A DNA stretch of 64,000 bases from Paenibacillus tritici (GCF_013204885.1 NZ_JABMKX010000009.1:62001-126000); one strand, 5' to 3'; counted from the first letter of the stretch, positions 53,769-63,399 are shown. A program made the numbers and translations. The notes: generated from the letters alone by a model not told the origin.

Positions 53769-54128
53769 ATGAGTGATTTGTTAAAGAAAGCAATCTCTTT
53801 AGGAGTTGGCCTCACCATTGTCAGCAAGGAGAAAGTCGAGAAGGTCGTAGATGAGCTGGTGAAGCGGGGCGAGCTGGCCCCTTCGGAATCCAAGGCCCTG
53901 GTCGACCGCCTGGTAGAGCGCGGGGATGAAGAACGGGGAGCGTTCAAGTCTGCCGTGCAGGAACAGGTTCAGCGGGTGCTGAAGGAGCTTAAGGTGCCCG
54001 TTCAGGAGGATATAGCCGGACTGGAGTCACGTATTGCCAAGCTGGAAGGACGCGTGGCCGAGCTGGAAGGCAAGTCCCCTCAGGAGTTCCCCCAGGAGAC
54101 CATCGTGCCGGAAACAAGTAGTGAATAA
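53769..54128 (+). CDS. Phasin-like coiled-coil protein
   Basis: 119 residues. The N-terminal MSDLLKKAISLGVGLTIVSKEKVEKVVDEL and the long amphipathic helix to about residue 100, with heptads IAGLESRIAKLEGRVAELEG, match phasin or granule-associated proteins of Bacillales. Its stop abuts the ATG of the next gene (TAAATG), so the two are almost surely cotranscribed. The function in Firmicutes is not settled. Confidence 0.75.
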   Translation: MSDLLKKAISLGVGLTIVSKEKVEKVVDELVKRGELAPSESKALVDRLVERGDEERGAFKSAVQEQVQRVLKELKVPVQEDIAGLESRIAKLEGRVAELEGKSPQEFPQETIVPETSSE

Positions 54129-55799
54129 ATGGCAGTCCGCATAAGGCATGCCGGACGTTACCGGGCTATAGCCATGGCGCTTATGCGTCATGGCTTCGGC
54201 TATATGGTGGAGGAACTGGGCCTTTACCATCTTCTGTCACTTCCCCGCCGGATTATTACACAGGAGGTTCATGAAAGTGTGACACTCGGTGAGCGGGTCC
54301 GCCGGGTGCTGGAGGATTTGGGGCCGACCTTTGTCAAGCTCGGCCAGCTTGCCAGTACGCGCTCCGATCTGCTGCCGGAGGGGATTATTCAGGAGCTGGT
54401 TAAGCTGCAGGATCATGTGCCGCCCTTCTCTGCCGAGACTGCCCGCAATATTCTGGAGCAGGAGCTGGACCAGAATATTGATGCGGTTTTTGAATACTTC
54501 GAGAACAATCCGCTCGCTGCCGCCTCCATCGGCCAGGTACACCGGGCTGTACTGCATGGCGGACAGAGTGTAGCGGTCAAAATACAACGTCCAGGCGTCA
54601 TGCGGACCATGAGCAGGGATCTGGAAATTCTAACGGATCTAAGCCTGCTTGCCGAGCGCAAGATGGACTGGGCCAGGCAATACGGGTTAACCCGGATGGT
54701 CGAGGAATTCTCCCGCGCACTGCTGGCGGAGCTTGATTATGCCCAGGAGGGGCGTAATGCCGAGCGTATAGCCGGGCAGCTGTCTGCTCAAGATAATGTA
54801 TATATTCCGTCCATCTATTGGGACTTCAGCTCCACAAGGGTACTGACCATGGAGTATATGGAAGGAATTACGCTGAACCGCAGGGACGAGCTGCTGGGCG
54901 CAGGCTTTAAGCTCAAGACTATCGCCCAGCAGCTTGTTGAGATGATGCTGAATCAGATTTTTATTCATGGCTTCTTCCATGCCGATCCGCATCCAGGCAA
55001 TGTCATGGTGCTGAAGGACGGGAAGCTGGCCCTGATCGACTTCGGGATGGTCGGGCGGCTTAGCGAGGACATGAAGGATGGCCTGTCCGCACTGGTCATC
55101 GCACTCATGCGTAAGAATACGGATTCAATGGTACGGGCTATTCTGCGTCTGGGTGTAATTCCTGAGGATGCCGACCGGATGGCGCTGCATGATGATATGG
55201 ACCGGCTGCGGGAGCAGTATTATGATATCCCGTTCAAGCAGGTCAGCATCGGCAAGGCGCTGAATGATCTGTTCGGCATTGCCCGCAAGCACCGGCTGGT
55301 CATTCCGCCGGATCTGGCGATGCTGGGCAAGACCATGCTGACGCTGGAAGGCATGGTGTCCAGCCTGGACCCGGCCTTCAGCATTATGCAGATGGCCGAG
55401 CCGTTCGGCAGGCAACTGCTGAAGCAGCGCTTCAGCGGAAGCCGCCTGCAGCGCAAGCTGCTGGGCGGGGTAGCCGATCTTGCCGAGAGTCTGGTGGAGC
55501 TTCCCGCCCAGGCCCGGCAGCTCTCGTCGCTGATCAGCAAGGGCAAGCTGAAGGTCGAGATCGGTGTACCCGAGCTCCAGGGTCTGGAGCATAAGTTCAG
55601 CCGGGTCGGTAACCGTCTGTCCTTCAGCATTGTGCTGCTGGCCTTCAGCATCATTATGGCCGGGCTGATTATCGCATCTTCCCTGCGCGGCGAGCCTTCG
55701 CTGCTCTGGGACTTCCCGATCGTTGAGATCGGATCAGTCATCGCCCTGCTGATGATTCTGTGGCTGCTGTTCTCCATCTTCAAATCAGGAAGATTCTAG
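54129..55799 (+). CDS. ABC1/UbiB-family atypical kinase
   Basis: 556 residues. Conserved motifs: KLGQLASTRSDLLP (the KxGQ motif, about 72), AAASIGQVHRA, VAVKIQRPGV with the ATP-binding Lys, HADPHPGNV as the catalytic loop and LIDFGMVG as the metal-binding DFG-like loop. Two C-terminal membrane helices (about 500-550) anchor it. UbiB/COQ8 proteins are ATPases needed for quinone biosynthesis in other organisms; here the partner is unknown. The window also encodes quinone-type prenyltransferases, but 40 kb away. Confidence 0.9.
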   Translation: MAVRIRHAGRYRAIAMALMRHGFGYMVEELGLYHLLSLPRRIITQEVHESVTLGERVRRVLEDLGPTFVKLGQLASTRSDLLPEGIIQELVKLQDHVPPFSAETARNILEQELDQNIDAVFEYFENNPLAAASIGQVHRAVLHGGQSVAVKIQRPGVMRTMSRDLEILTDLSLLAERKMDWARQYGLTRMVEEFSRALLAELDYAQEGRNAERIAGQLSAQDNVYIPSIYWDFSSTRVLTMEYMEGITLNRRDELLGAGFKLKTIAQQLVEMMLNQIFIHGFFHADPHPGNVMVLKDGKLALIDFGMVGRLSEDMKDGLSALVIALMRKNTDSMVRAILRLGVIPEDADRMALHDDMDRLREQYYDIPFKQVSIGKALNDLFGIARKHRLVIPPDLAMLGKTMLTLEGMVSSLDPAFSIMQMAEPFGRQLLKQRFSGSRLQRKLLGGVADLAESLVELPAQARQLSSLISKGKLKVEIGVPELQGLEHKFSRVGNRLSFSIVLLAFSIIMAGLIIASSLRGEPSLLWDFPIVEIGSVIALLMILWLLFSIFKSGRF

Positions 55800-56150
55800 C
55801 CGGAAGAAGACGGGAAATAATTATTCTCCGGCAGATGCACACAAGCGGCGTGAAATCAAGTACAATATATACAGATAACTTGCCAGAAATTAAAGTGTAA
55901 TGGAACGCAAATGGAGTGCCGTCTGAATGTCCGGTGGATCGCTGCTGCGCCTTTAAAACCGAACTTCGACCGCAGCCTTGCGGGCCCATGGGACGGAAGG
56001 GCTCCGGTGACGGGGTTCTTCCGCTTTTGTTTGATACGGATACTCACGAGCGATATCCGTATCCTGCTTACTTGCGTACATTACTCCGTTAAATGGATGA
56101 ATATAAGTTATGAAATTTGATTGCCGGAGGGGCGTTCCCTTTCAGGTAGC
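55800..56150. other. Gene-free stretch with a hairpin
   Basis: No gene seen. GATACGGATA (56033-56042) and TATCCGTATC (56054-56063) form a perfect 10-bp stem without a T tract. A GC-rich region at 55940-56025 (CCGCAGCCTTGCGGGCCC, GGCTCCGGTGACGGGG) could be a folded RNA but matches nothing I know. Confidence 0.35.
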
Positions 56151-56162
56151 CCCCTGGTGCGA

Positions 56163-56520
56163 GAATGAAGGGTATTAATGCACCTGAATTCGCTGGATGC
56201 AGGCCAAGTGAGGGAATGAAGGGTATTAATGCACCTGAATTCGCCGGATGCGGGCCAAGTGAAGGAATGAGGGGTATTAATGCACCTGAATTCGTCGGGT
56301 ACGGGCCAAGTAAGGGAATGAGAGGTATTAATGCACCTGAATTCGCTGAATGCAGGCCAAGTATGGAAATGAAGGGGATTAATGCACCTGAATTCGCCAG
56401 ATGCGGGCCAAGTGAGGGAATGAGGGGTATTAATGCACCTGAATTCGCCGGATGCGGGCTGAGTGAGGAAATGAGGGGTATTAATGCACCTGAATTCGCA
56501 GGATGCGGGCCAAGTGAGGG
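56163..56520. repeat. 51-bp tandem repeat, seven copies
   Basis: ATTAATGCACCTGAATTCGC recurs at 56174, 56225, 56276, 56327, 56378, 56429 and 56480; each unit also has GGATGCGGGCCAAGTGAGGG. Because 51 is a multiple of three, both strands stay open (17-residue periods), but there is no sign of real coding. It ends directly before the DEAD-box gene. Confidence 0.95.
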
Positions 56521-56544
56521 TTTTTGAGGTTGGACCGGACTTTT

Positions 56545-58548
56545 ATGAAACGAAAATTTAGGAAAAAGAGTGAGGTGGAGCAATTGCCGGGTTTTAAGGA
56601 ATTAGGAGTATCTGAAGTATTAACCGATCTGCTCAAGGGGCAGGGAATCGTGAAGCCGACGCCGGTGCAGGAAGAGGCTATTCCGCCGCTGGTGGAGGGT
56701 CTGGATGTCATTGCGCGCGCGAAGACGGGAACGGGGAAGACATTGGCTTTTCTGCTGCCGATTATGGACAAGATCCGGGTAGAGGCGGCTTATCCGCAGG
56801 CGCTTATCCTTGCGCCAACGCGTGAGCTCGCGCTGCAGATTACCGAGGAGGCGCGCAAGCTGGCGCGTCATACGGGTGTGAAGATTCTGGCGGTCTATGG
56901 CGGTCAGGATGTGGAGAAGCAGCTCCGCAAGCTGGAAGGCGGCAGACATCTGATCATCGGCACGCCGGGACGGCTGCTGGATCATCTGCGCCGGGAGACG
57001 CTGGACCTGGGCGGCGTGAAGATGCTGGTACTGGACGAAGCGGACCAGATGCTGCATATGGGCTTCCTGGAGGATGTGGAGACGATCATTACGGCTGTGC
57101 CTTACCGCCGCCAGACGATGCTGTTCTCCGCGACCATGCCGGACCCGATCAAACGGCTGGCTGCGAACTATATGAAGGAGCCGCTTGATATTATTATCAA
57201 GAGCGGCTCGCCGATTCCGCTGGATAATATCCGCCAGCAGGTGGTGGAATGCTCCGACCGCAACAAGGAAGAGGCGCTGATCTCGCTGATCGAGCGGGAC
57301 CGTCCTTACTTGGCCATTATTTTCTGCCGGACGAAACGCCGGGCCATCAAGCTGAATGAAGCGCTGCAGGCGGCCGGCTATGATTGCGACGAGCTGCACG
57401 GCGATCTGTCACAGGGCAAACGTGAAGCCGTCATGAAGCGGTTTCGGGAGGCCAAGCTCCAGCTGCTGGTAGCTACTGATGTGGCGGCACGCGGTCTGGA
57501 TGTGGAAGGGATCACCCATATCTTCAACTACGATCTTCCGCTGGATGCGGACAGCTATATCCACCGGATTGGCCGCACGGGCCGCGCCGGAGGCAAAGGC
57601 CTTGCGATCACGTTCTCTTCGCCGCGCGAGCGCGCCGGGCTCGAACTGATCGAGCACGGCATCTCCCAGCGGCTGGACCGCCGCCGGTACGAGAAGGATG
57701 AATTCGGCGTAGGCGAATTCACCTCGGTCCAAGGCGGCGGCTCGCCACGCGGCGGGCGGCAGAGCGCTGCGCCTGAAGCGGCGCGCGCCGGCCGTGGCGG
57801 CCGCGGACAGGGCCGCAGCGGCGGTGCGCCGCGCGGTGAAGCCGCAGGGCGTCCGGGCGGGCGCGGACGCGGCGGCAAGGAAGCAGGCGGCTGGAGCGCG
57901 CCTGCGGAAGGCAGCGGCCGCAACCGTAAAGGCGCGGCCGCTGGCGGTAAAGAAGCAGGCGGCTGGGGTGCGCCTGCGGAAAGCGGTGGCCGCAGCCGTA
58001 AGGGCGCGGCCGGAGGCGGTAAGCGCAGCGCCTACAGCGCGGCTGCGCCGATGGGCGACTCCGCCGGCAAGAGCGCGGCGAAGCCACGACCGGGCGGCGG
58101 CTACGGTGCCTTCGCCAGCGGCGGCGACAGCGCAGCCAGCGGCTATGCCGCCGGTGCGAACGCCGCAGCGGGACGCGGCGGCAAGGGCGGCGCTGCGAGG
58201 GGCGCCGCCGCACAAGGCGGCCCGAGCAGCGGCTACAGCACCAATGTAGCCAGAGGTGCGGATGCCGGAGGGTTCAGCTACGGTGCCTCGAAGGGCGCCG
58301 GATCGGGCGCCGGGTATAATCCCGGCGGCGCGAAATCAAGCCCCAAATTCCGGGCCCATGTAGCACGCAGCAACGATGCCGGCGGCTACAGTGCCTCCGC
58401 TCCCAAAGGCGGCTCACGCGGCGGCTCCAAGGGCGGCAAAGGCGGATTCGCCTCGGGCGGACGCAGCAGCGGCGGGAACTCATCGCGCGGCGGGCGCAGT
58501 GGAGGCTCCGGCGGCGGTTCACGCGGCGGACGCGGCTCGTCCAGATAA
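56545..58548 (+). CDS. DEAD-box RNA helicase with long Gly/Ala/Arg-rich tail
   Basis: 667 residues. Helicase core (about 15-395): Q motif PTPVQEEAIP, ARAKTGTGKT, PTRELALQ, DEAD, SAT, and HRIGRTGRAG. The last 270 residues are low complexity, rich in RGG, GGR and AG repeats, including a near-duplicate of about 25 residues (GGKEAGGW...RKGAA); such tails bind RNA and favour condensates. It probably acts in mRNA decay or ribosome assembly. The start is uncertain: ATG 56545 fits the family, but TTG 56524 or 56530 are in frame and closer to GAGGG. The upstream 51-bp repeats may form its leader. Confidence 0.88.
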   Translation: MKRKFRKKSEVEQLPGFKELGVSEVLTDLLKGQGIVKPTPVQEEAIPPLVEGLDVIARAKTGTGKTLAFLLPIMDKIRVEAAYPQALILAPTRELALQITEEARKLARHTGVKILAVYGGQDVEKQLRKLEGGRHLIIGTPGRLLDHLRRETLDLGGVKMLVLDEADQMLHMGFLEDVETIITAVPYRRQTMLFSATMPDPIKRLAANYMKEPLDIIIKSGSPIPLDNIRQQVVECSDRNKEEALISLIERDRPYLAIIFCRTKRRAIKLNEALQAAGYDCDELHGDLSQGKREAVMKRFREAKLQLLVATDVAARGLDVEGITHIFNYDLPLDADSYIHRIGRTGRAGGKGLAITFSSPRERAGLELIEHGISQRLDRRRYEKDEFGVGEFTSVQGGGSPRGGRQSAAPEAARAGRGGRGQGRSGGAPRGEAAGRPGGRGRGGKEAGGWSAPAEGSGRNRKGAAAGGKEAGGWGAPAESGGRSRKGAAGGGKRSAYSAAAPMGDSAGKSAAKPRPGGGYGAFASGGDSAASGYAAGANAAAGRGGKGGAARGAAAQGGPSSGYSTNVARGADAGGFSYGASKGAGSGAGYNPGGAKSSPKFRAHVARSNDAGGYSASAPKGGSRGGSKGGKGGFASGGRSSGGNSSRGGRSGGSGGGSRGGRGSSR

Positions 58549-58577
58549 CGGCGCTTTACATCTATAGCTAATCCTTG

Positions 58578-58625
58578 TTACCATAGGGCAGTTGGCTCAT
58601 CAGCCAATTGATCTATGGTAATATT
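58578..58625 (+). terminator. Terminator-like hairpin after the helicase
   Basis: TTACCATAG/CTATGGTAA with inner CAGTTGGCT/AGCCAATTG, nearly 20 bp of stem, followed by TATTTATG. Confidence 0.6.
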
Positions 58626-58752
58626 TATGTACGGGGATGCCAGGCAGTGATCTGAGGCATCACTGAAACATTTTTGCCGCTAGGCCTGTCTAATAGAATA
58701 GATACCGGAACACGGATACAGGTCTACACAACTTTTAGGAGGATTATGCAGC

Positions 58753-59580
58753 ATGTCCAAAACCGCTAAAATTATCATTCTTTTCATCGTCGTGATTGCT
58801 GTCGGCTGGGGGATCGGAAAATATACCAGCCCGTCCGCTTCCCGGGAAGACGGAACCAATATAAACACCGGTGCAGACCTTGGAGCGGAGCCGGGAACCG
58901 GACCTGAGGCTTCGGCGCTGCCTGAGGATGCAGATGCACCGGCGGCTACGGATAAGCCGGCCCCCGCTAATCCTAGTGATGCTGAGATGGTCGTAGCCGA
59001 GCCGGAGAGCATCGCGGTCATGGTCAATAAGCAGTACAGTCTGCCAGAGAAATATAAGCCAGCCGATCTGGTCTATCCTGACGTACCTTTTATCTTCTCG
59101 GAAAAGATTGAGAAGCGGATGCTGCGGCGTGAAGCGGCTGAAGCTCTGGAGGAGATGTTCGCCGGAGCCAAGGAAGATGGGATCTATCTGGCCGGTGTAT
59201 CCGGCTACCGTTCGGAAGCGACCCAGCGGAGACTGTTCAATAACTATGTGGACAGAGACGGCGAAGAGAAGGCGCGTACCTACAGTGCATTGCCCGGACA
59301 CAGTGAGCATCAGACGGGACTTGCCATCGACCTGTCCGGCAGTGACGGCAAGTGTGCTGCCGAGAGCTGCTTTGCCGGTACGAAGGAAGCCGAATGGCTT
59401 GCTGCCCATGCCGCTGAATACGGATATATTATCCGGTTCCTTGAAGGCAAGGAGGCGATCACCGGATATATTTATGAGCCTTGGCATGTCCGTTATGTAG
59501 GCAAGGAGATTGCCGCATCTGTAACGGAACGAGGAATTACACTCGAAGAATATTATGATGCCGTTCCGGTGGCGGAATAA
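58753..59580 (+). CDS. D-alanyl-D-alanine carboxypeptidase, VanY (M15B) family
   Basis: 275 residues. An N-terminal membrane anchor (5-24), a Pro/Ala/Asp-rich linker (25-85), then the M15 peptidase: GVSGYRSEATQRRLF, the zinc motif GHSEHQTGLAIDLS (His and Asp ligands) and EPWHVRYVG with the third His. It trims the terminal D-Ala from peptidoglycan stem peptides outside the cell. AGGAGG lies ten bases before the ATG. No vanHAX-like genes are present, so this looks housekeeping rather than glycopeptide resistance. Confidence 0.9.
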   Translation: MSKTAKIIILFIVVIAVGWGIGKYTSPSASREDGTNINTGADLGAEPGTGPEASALPEDADAPAATDKPAPANPSDAEMVVAEPESIAVMVNKQYSLPEKYKPADLVYPDVPFIFSEKIEKRMLRREAAEALEEMFAGAKEDGIYLAGVSGYRSEATQRRLFNNYVDRDGEEKARTYSALPGHSEHQTGLAIDLSGSDGKCAAESCFAGTKEAEWLAAHAAEYGYIIRFLEGKEAITGYIYEPWHVRYVGKEIAASVTERGITLEEYYDAVPVAE

Positions 59581-59592
59581 CATCTGTACAGG

Positions 59593-59630
59593 CGGTCCTG
59601 TGTTTTCTGCGGGGCCGTTTTGTTTTTTTT
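59593..59630 (+). terminator. Terminator after the VanY-type gene
   Basis: CGGTCCTG/CGGGGCCG (two G-T pairs), then TTTTG and eight T residues. Confidence 0.8.
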
Positions 59631-59868
59631 AATACATATTCCTTATATTTCCTCCTGGAACGCAGCCCGCCTGATCTACTATTCCACGTACCAGCAGGGT
59701 AGATCATTGTATCTAAGGCAAGCACTGCCCTGCGGAGAGAAGGCAGTTGTCCATCCGGCATCCTCTGCGGGTCTTCGTTTGGTTCGCCTGCCTCTTCGCT
59801 TGGTTCACCCGCCTGGCCTCTGGTTAAGTAGTGGGAAACCGCACACTATGAAATGGGAGGCGTTCTGT

Positions 59869-60207
59869 ATGTCTGAACATAATCATGTGGTGAGTAAGGA
59901 CGGCAATGTAACGATGAACCGGGTAACGGATGCGCTGGACCGGATAGATCCGGGACAGAAGGAATTGATTCTGAACAATTTCGAGCAGTTTAAGGCTTAT
60001 TTAGGAAAGCGCATTCAACTGGCACAAAAAATCGGACTCAGTGACGAACAGCTCGCAATCGCCGCCGAGAAAATCGCCGATTATCTGGCCGCATATGAAG
60101 AACCGCGTAATAGTGAAGAGAAGCTGCTGCTGGAATTGTGGAAGGCCGGGAACAAGGAGGAGCGCCACAGGCTGGCCCATATGCTGGTGAAGATGGTGCA
60201 GCAGTAA
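59869..60207 (+). CDS. DUF3243 (YmfJ-like) protein
   Basis: 112 residues, mostly helical. The block ILNNFEQFKAYLGKRIQLAQKIGLSDEQLA and the end ELWKAGNKEERHRLAHMLVKMVQ match the YmfJ/DUF3243 family of Bacillales, whose function is unknown. ATG at 59869 has GGGAGG eight or nine bases upstream. The frame is open to 59620, but that part carries the preceding terminator. The 290-bp gap that follows has a weak GGCGG/CCGCC hairpin at about 60312-60342 and nothing else visible. Confidence 0.82.
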   Translation: MSEHNHVVSKDGNVTMNRVTDALDRIDPGQKELILNNFEQFKAYLGKRIQLAQKIGLSDEQLAIAAEKIADYLAAYEEPRNSEEKLLLELWKAGNKEERHRLAHMLVKMVQQ

Positions 60208-60497
60208 CAGAGGCTGCAGCGCCTATCCCTGAAATAGTAAAGGTCCGGCGGCGTATCAGATACCCTTTTGCAGAGAAGATGGCAGGCGATAAATATAACT
60301 TATCCGGCAGAAGGCGGTCCCGTAATGATTGCGGAGCCGCCTGTTTGCATTGCAGGATACCTTTGACTTAGTAGCGGAGAGAGCGGCCTTTCCTGCCGGA
60401 ATTTGGTTTTGGCTGACAATAGGATAGAATGGAGAGGAAAGGCTCCACATGATGAACATGGATCATAACTACACAGCCGAAAGGAAGCGAAGCAGAG

Positions 60498-60977
60498 ATG
60501 TCGATTTATAGTTTTGCCGGAATCACCCCTTCGGGTACAGAAGTGCCGTTTAAGGACTATGAGGGCAAGGTGCTGCTGATCGCCAATACGGCCAGCAAGT
60601 GCGGGCTTACTCCGCAATATGGAGAGTTACAGAAGCTGTATGAACAGTATGGAGATCAGGGACTGGTAGTGCTGGGCTTCCCGTGTAACCAATTTGCCGG
60701 CCAGGAGCCGGGGACCAGCGAGGAAGCGGAGGCTTTCTGCCAGATCAATTACGGGGTCACCTTCCCGGTGTTCGCCAAGGTTGATGTAAATGGTCCGGAA
60801 GCCAGCCTGTTGTTCCAATATTTGAAGGGGCAGCAGCCGGGTGACGGGGAGAGCAGTGATATCCAGTGGAACTTCACGAAGTTTCTGGTAGACCGCAGCG
60901 GCCAGGTGGTCGCGCGCGTCGAACCGAAGGAATCACCGGAGAGCATGAAGGGACTTATCGAATCGGTGCTGAACTGA
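60498..60977 (+). CDS. gpx: Glutathione peroxidase-family thiol peroxidase (BsaA-like)
   Basis: 159 residues. Peroxidatic Cys in NTASKCGLTPQY (about 35), the second conserved block FPCNQFAGQEPG with a possible resolving Cys, and WNFTKFLVD with the conserved Trp-Asn. It has Cys rather than selenocysteine, so it probably uses thioredoxin. It detoxifies lipid and hydrogen peroxides in the cytoplasm. The ATG follows a weak purine stretch (GGAAGCGAAGCAGAG). Confidence 0.92.
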   Translation: MSIYSFAGITPSGTEVPFKDYEGKVLLIANTASKCGLTPQYGELQKLYEQYGDQGLVVLGFPCNQFAGQEPGTSEEAEAFCQINYGVTFPVFAKVDVNGPEASLLFQYLKGQQPGDGESSDIQWNFTKFLVDRSGQVVARVEPKESPESMKGLIESVLN

Positions 60978-61064
60978 AGCCGGGGGAAACGGGTCCGGTA
61001 GCGGATGGGGAAATGGATTAGAAAGTAGATTGGGCAGAGTAAAGTAAGCCAGGCTATATACGCT

Positions 61065-61107
61065 CTCCCGGATCGTGGCGCAGGTCGGCGCGGTCCGGGA
61101 GTTTTTT
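61065..61107 (+). terminator. Terminator after gpx
   Basis: CTCCCGGATCG and CGGTCCGGGAG form a stem with one G-T pair, followed by TTTTTT. Confidence 0.85.
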
Positions 61108-61249
61108 GGGTAATGTGGGTAATTAGGAATGCACCAGAGATACTTAAAGAGCGATTGGGACACGAAAGAACGATTTGAACAAACCAGATGGTAGGGATGG
61201 GAGTCGAATGGTAGGGGGAAATCGGATGGTATGGATGGTAACCGGAAAT

Positions 61250-61441
61250 AGCAGTTGGATTTTGGGCACCTACTGATGAACGAATGAACTCTGCTACAAC
61301 AGCAGTTGTATAAACAGCACTTAATTCCGGCCCTTTCACCCACTGTAGCCAAAATGAACCCCAGCAAGTGTTGTTTTTCCACTTCCTTTCGTATATTCCT
61401 CAGAAACCGGTAAATTAAGCTACCTTTTTCCACTTGCTTCC
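61250..61441. repeat. Dispersed intergenic repeat of about 192 bp, copy B
   Basis: It aligns end to end with copy A at 16300 (AGCAGTTGGATTTTG start, TTTTTCCACTTGCTTCC end). It lies between gpx and fhs. The rest of that 680-bp gap shows only the gpx terminator and a short GGTAGGG-like run just before the repeat. Confidence 0.75.
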
Positions 61442-61656
61442 TGGGGGAGGGGGATATATCCTTAGCGCGTCCCAGCCTTCGCCCGTCTCGTCATCAATCC
61501 GCGTGCACCCAAACGGTAGCCTTGCCTGGTTAGTTAGAAGCACAGAACTGTCCCGGTATGAAAATTATCCTTGAATCTTTTCAGAGACACTGTATCCTTT
61601 GAAGAGGAATGTTTCACCTAACTACGAACTACATGAATTGCATAAAGGAATCAGGG

Positions 61657-63327
61657 ATGCAGGATAATAACGGCAGGAGGGTACATAACGGCATGAGGTT
61701 AATTACAGAGGTAGCAGCGGCAGCGGGGATCAATGAAGAGCATCTGGAATTGTACGGTAAATATAAAAGCAAGCTGTCCCCGTCGCTCTGGGCAGAGCTG
61801 AAGGACAAGCCGGACGGCAAGCTGGTTCTGGTCACCGCAGTGAATCCGACACCGGCAGGCGAAGGCAAAACCCTGACAACCATCGGGCTGGCCCAGGCCA
61901 TGAATGCGGCGGGTACCCGAACGGTAGCAGCCCTGCGTGAACCCTCGCTTGGCCCCTGCCTGGGGATGAAGGGCGGAGCAACCGGGGGCGGCAAGGCGCA
62001 GATCGTTCCGTCAGATGAGATTAATCTCCATTTCACAGGCGATATCCATGCGGTGACGGCAGCGCATAACCTGCTCTCGGCGATGATCGACAATCATCTC
62101 TTCCAGGGCAACAGCCTGGGGCTTGATCCGCAGCGGATCGTCTGGAAGCGCGTGATGGATATGAATGACCGCAGCCTGCGGAATATCGTGACCGGGCTTG
62201 GGGACGGCAACGGACCTGTGCGGGAGAGCGGCTTCCAGATTACAACGGCTTCCGAGATTATGGCTGTGCTGTGTCTGTGCAGCGATCTTGCTGATCTGAA
62301 GCAGCGGCTCAGCCGTATCCTGGTTGGATATGACCAGCATGGGCAGCCGGTAACCGCTCAGGAGATCGGAGCGGTGGAGGCAATGACTGCGCTGCTGAAG
62401 GAAGCGGTGAAGCCCAATCTGGTGCAGACGCTTGAAGGCACGCCGGTTATTGTGCATGGCGGCCCGTTCGCCAATATTGCCCACGGCTGCAGCAGTGTGA
62501 TTGGAACCCGCTACGCGCTGAAGCTTGGTGAGGTGGTGGTAACAGAGGCGGGCTTTGGCGCGGACCTGGGGGCTGAGAAGTTCATGGATATCAAATGCCG
62601 CCAGGCCGGGCTGGAGCCTGCGGCCGCTGTACTGGTGGTTACGGTGAAGTCGCTGAAGTATAACGGCGGCGTCCGCAAGGAGGAGCTGTATGCCGGCAAC
62701 CGGGCAGCGCTGCTCTCCGGGTTGTCCAATATGGAGCGGCATATTGAGAATTTGCGCAAATTCGGCGTGCCGGTGCTGGTGGCGCTTAATCATTTTGAGG
62801 GCGATGCCCCGGCGGAGATTGACGATGTGCTGGAAGCCTGCCGGCGGCTGGGGGTCCCTGCTGCGGTCTCTAAGGTATGGGCCGAAGGGAGTGCGGGCGG
62901 GCAGGCGCTGGCGCAGGAGCTGAAGAAGCTGCTGGCGCAGGAAGAAGCTGTGAGTTTCGCACCTCTCTATGAAGACAGTCTGGATATTCCGTCCAAAATC
63001 AACCGGATCGTCACCGAGATCTACCATGGTGCAGGAGTAGCATTCTCACCGGCAGCCAAACGCAGCCTGGCTGTAATTGACAGACTGGGTTTGCACCAGC
63101 TTCAGGTCTGCATGGCCAAAACACCCTATTCCTTCTCGGATCAGCCGCGGCTGCTTGGGGCGCCGGAAGGCTTCACTATGGGGGTCCGGGACATCACGCT
63201 GTCACTCGGCGCGGGATTTGCAGTAGTCATTACGGGGAACATGGTCACCATGCCGGGACTTCCCGCCAAGCCGGCGGCAGAAGGTCTGCTGATTGATGAA
63301 GATGGCGTGATCTCCGGCCTGGAGTAA
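61657..63327 (+). CDS. fhs: Formate-tetrahydrofolate ligase
   Basis: 556 residues, the normal length of the enzyme. It joins formate to tetrahydrofolate using ATP, feeding 10-formyl-THF to purine and fMet synthesis. P-loop TPAGEGKTLTTIGLAQ (about 65-80), EPSLGPCLGMKGGATGGGKAQ, the family block NLHFTGDIHAVTAAHNLL, and GTRYALKLGEVVVTEAGFGADLGAEKF. ATG 61657 has AAAGGA seven bases upstream and gives the standard length. ATG 61609 and 61693 are alternatives, the latter with AGGAGG but shorter than the family. Confidence 0.94.
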   Translation: MQDNNGRRVHNGMRLITEVAAAAGINEEHLELYGKYKSKLSPSLWAELKDKPDGKLVLVTAVNPTPAGEGKTLTTIGLAQAMNAAGTRTVAALREPSLGPCLGMKGGATGGGKAQIVPSDEINLHFTGDIHAVTAAHNLLSAMIDNHLFQGNSLGLDPQRIVWKRVMDMNDRSLRNIVTGLGDGNGPVRESGFQITTASEIMAVLCLCSDLADLKQRLSRILVGYDQHGQPVTAQEIGAVEAMTALLKEAVKPNLVQTLEGTPVIVHGGPFANIAHGCSSVIGTRYALKLGEVVVTEAGFGADLGAEKFMDIKCRQAGLEPAAAVLVVTVKSLKYNGGVRKEELYAGNRAALLSGLSNMERHIENLRKFGVPVLVALNHFEGDAPAEIDDVLEACRRLGVPAAVSKVWAEGSAGGQALAQELKKLLAQEEAVSFAPLYEDSLDIPSKINRIVTEIYHGAGVAFSPAAKRSLAVIDRLGLHQLQVCMAKTPYSFSDQPRLLGAPEGFTMGVRDITLSLGAGFAVVITGNMVTMPGLPAKPAAEGLLIDEDGVISGLE

Positions 63328-63359
63328 ACAACGACAAGCGATAAGCGCATCTTCCATAG

Positions 63360-63399
63360 CCTCACCTATCCGCGGTATGCTGCGGGGGTGAGGTTTTTT
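63360..63399 (+). terminator. Terminator after fhs
   Basis: CCTCACC/GGTGAGG with an inner CCGC/GCGG, then TTTTTT. Confidence 0.9.

Noticed and set aside
56163-56520. CRISPR-like spacing of repeats
   Set aside because: The whole unit repeats with no unique spacers, and no cas genes are near.
56089-56583. 164-residue minus-strand frame and 120-residue plus-strand frame across the 51-bp array
   Set aside because: Both stay open only because 51 is a multiple of three; codon use and context do not support a gene, and the related array at 42 kb lacks such frames of equal length.
61442-61656. Possible riboswitch or T-box before fhs
   Set aside because: No T-box motif, no folate or glycine aptamer pattern and no leader terminator visible.
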